From Scleroderma bovista (taxonomy: Eukaryota > Basidiomycota > Agaricomycetes > Boletales > Sclerodermataceae): a DNA stretch of 64,000 bases. A model generated the notes under the pieces. That model was not told where the DNA came from and did not search any database. It saw only the letters and a list, made by a program, of their open reading frames with translations. The DNA lies in assembly GCA_037178675.1 (NCBI GenBank), contig JAYMGJ010000426.1:62001-126000 (forward strand), written 5' to 3'. Shown piece by piece: positions 57,076-64,000 of the stretch; within the stretch, counting starts at the first letter, position 1; every line of letters begins with the position of its first letter. Made by a program: the position numbers and the translations under genes.

Positions 57076-58252
57076 CTACGATTTCATTTCCGTATCTTCA
57101 TCCTTCTTCGCAAGGCCCTGAGCGACGAGTAATGCGTCGATTTCAGAAGGCCTGTATATCTTGGCCTTTGGTTGCTTTGCGGCGTCGTCATACGTCAATA
57201 CAGCAAATTCCACTGTTGGAAAGGAGTCAGCAACCTGGAGGAATAACTGCACTACGTCATACATTTTTCGCTCCCAAGCGTGGTGCTATCCATTGTCTTG
57301 CTCATGACCCTCAACACTAGGCCGATTGCTTCCTCGATGCTGATGTCGTCCTTATATTCTTGCTTGAGCAAGCTTTGCGCCGTCCCACTATTAGCACCAA
57401 TACAGGTCGCCTTCCATCCCGAATAGTTGCCTGAGGGATCGGAGTGGTAAAGCTGGAAACGGTAGTGTGGGTCGAAGCCCGCGTAAAGAATAGAGACACC
57501 AAAAGGTCGGAGACCTGACATCATTGCTTAAGCCAGGACAAAGAGAGGGAACTAAGGGAATGTGAACGAACCACCATACTGTGTATATCCTTGTTTGAGA
57601 TCACACAGTCGTTGTGCGAGAAGCTCTACAGGGATATCTTCGTTGTATCGCAGAAGATGCCGCTGGGCAACCGTCCGCGCGTAGTTTACCAATGAGTTGG
57701 CATCCGACGTTATACCTGCTACCCCACCGATCACATTCCTGTCATGTCACGATGTCCAGGTCAGTGGTATAGGTGAGACGGACACGATCGACGCACGAGT
57801 TAAGTAAGAACATCTTCTCGCCGCTACCACCATATCCACCTCCTTCCTTCGTGGACAGATCGAGCAGTTTTCCCGTCACGCGTTTCTCGGCGGCAAGTAC
57901 GACGCCATCCTTGGCTAGGACACCAAGGACGGTGCCTGCGTGTGAGATGGCCTCCATCGCATATTCGACTGTTGGTCATCATGCGAATGTATACATGACC
58001 TGTTATGATGCTATACATACTTTGGTACAATCGCCCTTGGGGAGAATTGTATGAATAGATCAACCAGCTGGGGAGATTGTATGACTTACCTTCGGGCGAA
58101 AATATCGTTGTACGACCTAGATGAACCCGTTGGTCGACCGTTCCAAAGCACACTGCACATAAGAACTAGTACGCACTGTCATATCTTCTAGCCTGTTGAA
58201 CGCAAGGTCAATCAGTCATGCAAGCCAACGGGTCACGCAGTAAGCTTACCAT
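57076..58252 (-). CDS. PRE9: 20S proteasome alpha-3 subunit (PRE9/PSMA4)
   Basis: Alpha-ring subunit of the 20S proteasome. The coding part of exon 1 is just the ATG (58250-58252, followed by GTAAGC); exon 2 gives ARRYDS, exon 3 RTTIFSPEG, and then RLYQ and [20 protein letters not shown], the alpha-subunit signature. [60 protein letters not shown] and [20 protein letters not shown] follow, ending [10 protein letters not shown] at 57076. At least six introns. All conserved regions are present. Confidence 0.94.
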
Positions 58253-58381
58253 GGTTGGAGGTGAAAGTATACGTGCAAGGGATGACTGACGCGTTCACTA
58301 GTGGGCGTGTCTGGCGATTACCGAACTGGTACAAGTTTGTACTAACTCATCGAGTCTTCAGTACACGCAATCACATTCGCT
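58253..58381. promoter_or_regulatory. 129-bp bidirectional promoter of PRE9 and YSH1 copy B
   Basis: The start codons of two divergent housekeeping-type genes are 129 bp apart, so regulatory sequence must be shared. No named element was recognised. Confidence 0.5.
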
Positions 58382-61074
58382 ATGCCAATCGATTCAGATT
58401 CACTTCGAGTGAGCCTCCTCGGCGCTGGCCAGGAGGTCGGCAGGTCCTGTTGTGTGCTTCAATGCAAAGGAAAGACGGTTGTGTGTGATACAGGCATTCA
58501 CCCTGCCTACAGTGGAATATCATCTCTCCCTTTCGTGGACGAGCTCGACTGGAGCATCGTCGATGCAATTCTTATCACCCAGTATGTCCTCAATTGGCCG
58601 CTGGCGTGCTTCCCTGATGCACGCATTTTGTGTTCTGTTCTGTTGTAGCTTCCACCTTGATCATGCTGGTGCACTGACTTACATCACAGAAAGGGTCAGT
58701 CGGTCGCTGTCTTCGTGTGTACCAGCCCATCTCCGTTGCACCTTAGACCAACTTCCGGGAAGGGAATGGAAAGGTGTATATGACCCATCCCACAAAGTCC
58801 CTGCACAAACTTATGATGCAAGACCATCTTCTCATGAGGTTGGTTTGACCAGTGCGACATTAATTACCGCCGCTCTTCTGAATGTTCTGCTAGTCCGTCT
58901 TCTACAGATGCTCTATTCACGCCCCAGGAGCTCACAGCGTCCCTTGCGTCAATCATTCCCCTCTCTGTGCACCAGCACATCACACCATGTTCAGGGGTAT
59001 CTTTCATGCCTCTTCACGCTGGCCACGTCTTAGGTGCCTGTATGTACCTCATTGATATTGCCGGAATCAAGATTTTATATACTGGTGACTACTCTCGCAC
59101 TGAGAACCGTCACCTCGTCAAAGCGGAAGTCCCTCCAGTAAGACCTGACGTCCTAATCGTTGAGAGTACGTTTGGTGTACAGACCCTCGAAGGCGAACAA
59201 GAGAAAGAACGGCGGTTCGCCAGTCTCGTTCACTCCATCGTGAAACGCGGTGGTCATGTATTGCTTCCTGTTTTTGCGCTGGGAACGGCCCAGGAACTCC
59301 TTCTGGTGCTTGAAGAGTACTGGTCCGCGCATCCCGAGTTATCTGGTGTTCCGGTGTACTATGCTTCGAGTCTGGCAAAGAAGTGCATGTTAGTCTATCA
59401 AACGCATATACACGCCATGAATGCCAATGTTCGCTCGAGGTTCGCACGGCGAGATAATCCATTTTTGTTCAAGTGCGCTCTCTGCTTTGTTTCTAGGAAG
59501 ACTAGTCTGACCAGCAGTTACAGACACATCTCCAGCATATCCGGTGAGCGGGGTTGGGAACGCAAGATAGCTGGAGGCCCTCCATGTGTGGTCCTCGCAA
59601 GCCCAGGCTTCATGCAGTTTGGCGCAAGTCGTAAGTTACTTGACTTATGGGCCCCAGATCCTCGCAACGGCGTCATCGTCACTGGATTTTCTGTGGAGGG
59701 CACGATGGCTAAGGTAAGTAATTTGTTTGTCTGTGAGGTGGTTGTCTAGGGTTGCATTTTTTCTTTTCCTTTGAGCAAGAAGCGTGCCTGACGATCGTTG
59801 TGGTCACGGTAGGATATCCAAGCGGAGCCCGAGGAAATTCCTTCGTTGGCGGGAAGTTCTATCCCGCGTAGGCTCACGGTCGATTACATACCCTTCAGCG
59901 CCCACGTCGACTATTCTCAGAATGCCGAGTTCATTGAACTGGTCAAGGCTGAACATGTTGTAAGTACCTCTTATCCAGAGATACGCCCATTTCGATGTCG
60001 GACACTGTCGCCAGGTCTTAGTTCATGGAGAGCGGAATGTTATGGGTCGTCTGTGCACTGCCATGACAGCTCGGTACATGAGTCGAGGAGAAAACTTCAA
60101 TATCCATACGCCACAGAATCTTGAAGTACTGGAGTTATCGTTTCCCCCGAAACGCATTATAAAGGTGAAGCCGCTTGTCTTGATAGAGTCTCCCTTCCTC
60201 ATACTGCATTAGGTACTGGGGACATTAGCAAAAAGGTTTCCTCAACAGGGGAGCACCATTTCAGGTTTGCTCGTCAGAAAAGATCACTCGCACAGCCTGC
60301 TGGATCTTCGGGATCTTCCCCTCGATACTGGGCTTTCGACTTGTGTTTTGAGACAACGACAAAGAGTCGTGTTAAATGCCCATTGGGATTTGATACGATG
60401 GTCTCTACAAGGCATGTTCGGGAGCGTAGAGGAAAGATTGGATCAAAATGATGGACAAATCTTACGCGTACGCGGATGTCGAGTTCCACGTACACTTTCC
60501 CCAATTTTCGTTCTTATTTTATTTCACAGATTATGGGCGTCATCGACGTGAAACACACAAAGCACGAATTGATTATCGAGTGGGGATCGAGTGCAATCAA
60601 TGACATGATAGCAGATTCTGTATTGGCGGTTGTTTGCGGCACTGATCAAAATCTAGCATCTTTTCAGCGTGAGCGCTTTTCGTGATAGATGCACGCTCAC
60701 GATTTTACTCATTCTTTTAGTGCCTCTTCATGCGAATGATTCGCTCTCCCGACTACAACGTGTCGTCTGGTTTCTCGAAGCTCATTTTGGAGAAGTGGAC
60801 CCGCATACAAGCCAGGACACAGACCAGGATATCTCAACTTTGACTATTCATTACAATGATATGGTTGCATACATTGATACCAATTCCATGGCATGTTTCG
60901 TTCAGCGTAAAGATGGAGACATTGACAACTGCTTTTTTTCAGGTTGTGAAATGTGTTGACGAAATACTCAAGCAACGAGTTGAAAATGTGATTAATATGG
61001 CCCTTTTCACCACCGGCTCGCTCACGGAATTGTTTGATCCTTCCATGTCCATCCGCACATGGAGATATTCATGA
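58382..61074 (+). CDS. mRNA 3'-end endonuclease YSH1/CPSF73, copy B (paralogue)
   Basis: Full-length second copy, starting MPIDSDSLRVSLLGAGQEVG. Catalytic motifs are complete: HFHLDHAGALTYIT, LHAGHVLGACMYLIDIAG, LYTGDYSRTENRHLV, FSAHVDYSQNAEFI, VLVHGERNVMGRL. It differs from copy A at otherwise conserved places: FALGTAQELLL (Thr for Arg), PGFMQFGASRKLLDLW, and a shorter C-terminus (LFDPSMSIRTWRYS) without the acidic tail. Introns fall at the same places as in copy A (inside ITH|FHLDH, after NPF.FK, after EGT.A(R/K), before VLVHGE), showing DNA-level duplication rather than retrocopying. Splice signals keep the frame open over the whole gene, so it is probably expressed. Its job (redundant or specialised 3'-end cleavage) is unknown. 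Confidence 0.88.
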
Positions 61075-61541
61075 CTTACGGAGTGTGAAGAAAACGGAGA
61101 GTGACGAGTCGGGGTATGTATCTTTATCTCGGGAGATTTACAGTGGCGTAGTAGTTTGCTAGCTCTTGGGCACATTTAGCCTACCACATGTGTGTATCCT
61201 GTTACGCGACCGGGATTGCATCATAGCCTTTCTCGAGCGCATGGCAACAAATTCCACCTGTTTTCATCAGTTAGTACTCGAAGAACTATTCAAGAAGTCG
61301 CAACAATACGAGCTCATAAATCGCTAGGACCACAGCTTTTCTGAACTTTCTTTGTACCTTCCGCGGAGGATAAGATAACTCTAGTCATATCCACCGTTCT
61401 ACCGTTCATCAGTAATATTTGAAGTTCAAAATCCCAAGTGCACCCTTCTTTTTCATATAAAGATGTGCTTCGCGAGAGGCGTCCAGTATTCACCAGGCTT
61501 CTTGCAGAGTGATGTCGCAACCATCTTTGATACGGTGCATT
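61075..61541. other. Intergenic, nothing recognised
   Basis: Between convergent YSH1 copy B and the short minus-strand gene. Confidence 0.45.
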
Positions 61542-62028
61542 CTAGCCGAAGGTCGTGATCGGGCTTCGCTTTACTTCGAGAACAAGGGCTTTGGTGTCAG
61601 CATTCGAGGGGTTGCTTCCCAGTTCAAGGGCGCAGATGGTGGCCTGGCGAAAGAGAGTTAGCGTCATGTACGGAGCATGGGCCATTTCTTCGAACCAGGA
61701 AACCTCAGTCCCTGCGCTCGGATGCTCCTCACAGTTTGCGCGCAACTCAGTGTTGCTCTTACATGGGACCTGGTGGGTAAAAGCTGTTAGCACATTAATA
61801 TGCTGCGGCTTGAAATGACTCCACACCTGTCTTTTGTGTCTTTCCGCACCAATGGGTATGACTTGGACGCTCTCGAAGGGCCCTTCCAGTGAATGGGCTT
61901 TGGTCCCGAATCAGCGCAGTGTAATACATTCGCCTTGAGTCAGTGTCAGGGTGACGCTGGTCGGCCCGACGGTAAGGCGCTTTGTGAATTGGAGCCGGTC
62001 CCTTCCAGCCCGGGACACGACGAGCCAT
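61542..62028 (-). CDS. Hypothetical short protein, two exons
   Basis: Starts MARRVPGWKGPAPIHKAPYR (ATG 62028), continues DQSPFTGRALRERPSHTHWC, and across an intron of 43-55 nt (donor GTGTGG or GTGGAG near 61820; acceptor CTAACAG or CACCAG) resumes with VPCKSNTELRANCEEHPSAG, VSWFEEMAHAPYMTLTLFRQ and ATICALELGSNPSNADTKAL, ending ITTFG at 61542. The two exons are open in compatible frames and have ordinary protein composition, which is the only support. No family was recognised. About 145 residues. Confidence 0.45.
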
Positions 62029-62215
62029 CGGGCTCAGGCGTGCCCATTTCCAGGGTTGCGTAGTGGATGATAGTACTTTGTCTACACAAACAAAGGTTGG
62101 TTGTCAATACGGACACCCAACTCCCAGAAAGCTTGATGACATAGTACATAGTACTACTTGTCGTGTTACAGCCGCCCCTACAGCAGTCATAAGTAGGTCT
62201 TCATCTTCAACTACT

Positions 62216-64000
62216 ATGGCCTCAAACCCTTCAGAAGTCCCTGCCAAACGCCGTCGGACGGCCAGCATCACCAACGCGAACGGTATGAATCAACAAGTCA
62301 CACAGATTTTGGCCGAGGGATCTGCACAACAACCTGTTCCCGCATCTTCCTCGCAGTCGGCGACACACATTCCAAAACGAGGGGCAAGAGCCTGCACCGC
62401 CTGCAGGAAGGGAAAAAACAGATGTGAGGGCGAGGTGAGGCTTCCTTGCGTCGTTTTCGTCTTCCCTTGGCTTCTGCTCACTGGCCCGATGTCCCGCCCC
62501 GGCCCGGCGTCACCTTGTCATATCAGCCCCCCTGCCGTCGTTGCAAAATGACTGGCACGCCGTGCATCTTCGAGAAGCCAGAGAAGAAAAATGTCCAGCC
62601 GTTACCAGTAGCCAGTGTTGAGTATGTTTGCAACTATTCGCCCATTCTCTCATCCTTCACTCATAGTCTCTGTAGGCGCCTATCCCGCCTTGAAAGCCAG
62701 TATATGGTAAGTTTCTCCAAGCCCTTGTGTACCCAGGCCTTATTTGTCTGAATGGAAGGTCATGCAAAGCCAAATGATTGGTATGCAGTCTTCCTTGGAC
62801 CGCATTTTGACCGCCGTCCAAGTCCAAGGTCAACCTGCCGGCCAACAAGTCTATGCATCACCTGTAGAACCAGGATCTAGCCGTGATGGAGATCCGGCCT
62901 ATCAACAGTGTCCTAGGTTGGTTTACACCGCTGATTGTCACTGCAGAGGATTTCACATCATTGCCAGATTTCCCCAGCTCCCCGGGTTTGCTCCGCCGGT
63001 GCGTGAGGCAGTTCGATGAATCTTTTGGAAACGGGCTGACTATATGTCTGCAGGCACACAAATATGCGACGTACGGTATCGTACCTAGTACGACACCGTC
63101 GTCCGAGGATGAATCGGAAGATACATTATCCCGCGCCACCATAGGTGCCCCCATCGAAGCCCTCCAGGGTCTAGCAAACGCTGCCGCGGAAGCAGCAGCG
63201 GCTCCGTGTGCCTCCTCTCCGGTGTGAGTGGTTCAACTCCAGGACTCGAGGTATTACTCACCTCACTAACAGAGTGAGGAAACGGCCGCGTCCTGAGCCT
63301 GCCCCAGGTAATGCGTTCCCTCACGTGATAGAGAAGGTAATTGTCCATCATGTTTGGGTGCTACAGTTAATTCACGTGCATGGGCAGGGTTTGGTCTCTG
63401 AAGATGAAGCCAGGCAACTTTTCAGCATGTAGGTTTATCGATCCATTATAATTCTACTGTACTCACCGCTTGCAGTTTTTTCACAGGTTGTCATTTGTTC
63501 ATCCCTCTGTTCGATCCAAGCCACGACACTCTCGAAAGTCTTATGGAGCGTACTCCTTGGACGTTTGATTCTATCCTTACCATCTCATCTAAGATCAAAA
63601 GTGGAAACGGACCTCTAACTCCTACCTTTTATAAATGTTTAGAGGAGGCTCAGGGAATTGCGAGATCTACACTGTTTGGACCAGTGGTTAGAAAGGAAGC
63701 TGTAATGGGTGAGTTTCGATCGTGGTCCCATCTTTCTCGATCAATTCAATCTTTCTGGAACGAAGGCATGCTATTACTTGCTGTATGGAGCACCAACGGT
63801 TGGCTTCCCTGTGGCCATGCGATGCGCATGGCACTTGACCTGGGTTTGCACCGTGCTCTTGACAGACTGGTTGATGAAAGTGCGAAGAATCGTTCCGACG
63901 AAGAGGAGAGAGATTTAGGTATACTTTACATAGTAGGCTTTCTCCAAATGCTAACATCGATCCAGTGGTTTCTGCCAGGATCTGGCTGTGCCTCTACTGG
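62216..64000 (+). CDS. Zn2Cys6 fungal transcription factor, truncated by window end
   Basis: Starts MASNPSEVPAKRRRTASITN (ATG 62216). The binuclear zinc cluster is RGARACTACRKGKNRCEGE joined over an intron to PCRRCKMTGTPCIFEKPEKK (C-x2-C-x6-C ... C-x2-C-x6-C). A coiled linker (RLSRLESQYM, VMQSQMIGMQSSLDRILTAV), Ser/acidic stretches and the fungal-specific regulatory domain follow: LVSEDEARQLFS, FFTGCHLFIPLFDPSHDTLE, WTFDSILTISSKIKSGNG, YLLAVWS-type AMLLLAVWSTNGWLPCGHAM, RMALDLGLHRALDRL. The gene continues beyond base 64000. At least eight introns. Target genes cannot be predicted. Confidence 0.88.

Overview
The window is nuclear DNA of a filamentous basidiomycete, most likely an agaricomycete. 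Genes are dense, sit on both strands, and are broken by many spliceosomal introns of about 45-80 nt (GTRNGY...YAG). The housekeeping repertoire is fungal, and several proteins are recognisable only as basidiomycete or fungal families (DUF6593-like, UPF0643, GATA with an AreA-type N-terminal domain, Zn2Cys6, and a family of small degenerate genes). I see no plasmid, phage, CRISPR or rRNA signature and recognised no tRNA. Gene ends below are from my own reading of splice sites; internal exon edges are approximate unless stated.

Layout. 0-12.3 kb: TAPT1/EMP65-like ER membrane protein (-), F-box protein (+), a relic of a small repeated gene family (-), a mitochondrial transcription factor B / rRNA dimethylase-like protein (+), DNA-3-methyladenine glycosylase (-), a conserved fungal protein (-) and type II phosphatidylinositol 4-kinase LSB6 (-). 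12.5-15.3 kb is a degenerate island: two tandem decayed copies of the same small family, a 268-bp hAT-like MITE with a perfect 8-bp target duplication, and a decayed 3' half of the meiotic gene MND1. 15.5-29 kb: a large low-complexity conserved protein, complex I subunits NDUFS7 and the 21-kDa subunit, a basidiomycete-type unknown protein, splicing factor CUS2/Tat-SF1, a UPF0643 protein and an unknown protein. 29-43 kb: gamma-glutamyltransferase, signal peptide peptidase, an AreA/NIT2-like GATA factor and an EFA6/YEL1-type Sec7-PH Arf exchange factor.

43-64 kb: a first copy of the mRNA 3'-end endonuclease YSH1/CPSF73 (-), a large protein with a C-terminal region that looks like a catalytically dead Ulp1-type fold (-), a HAC1-like bZIP factor (+), histone chaperone CHZ1 (-), a DUF6593-like protein with a PY motif (+), gluconokinase (+), a CTR2-type copper transporter (+), proteasome subunit PRE9 (-), a second complete copy of YSH1/CPSF73 (+), a short unknown gene (-) and a Zn2Cys6 regulator cut by the window end (+).

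The genes do not form one pathway. The most notable points are the local duplication of the normally single-copy YSH1 with shared intron positions, a HAC1 gene whose reading frame closes only if a conventional intron and a short CNGCNG-bounded segment are both removed, the Ulp1-like pseudo-peptidase, and the decay island with its MITE.
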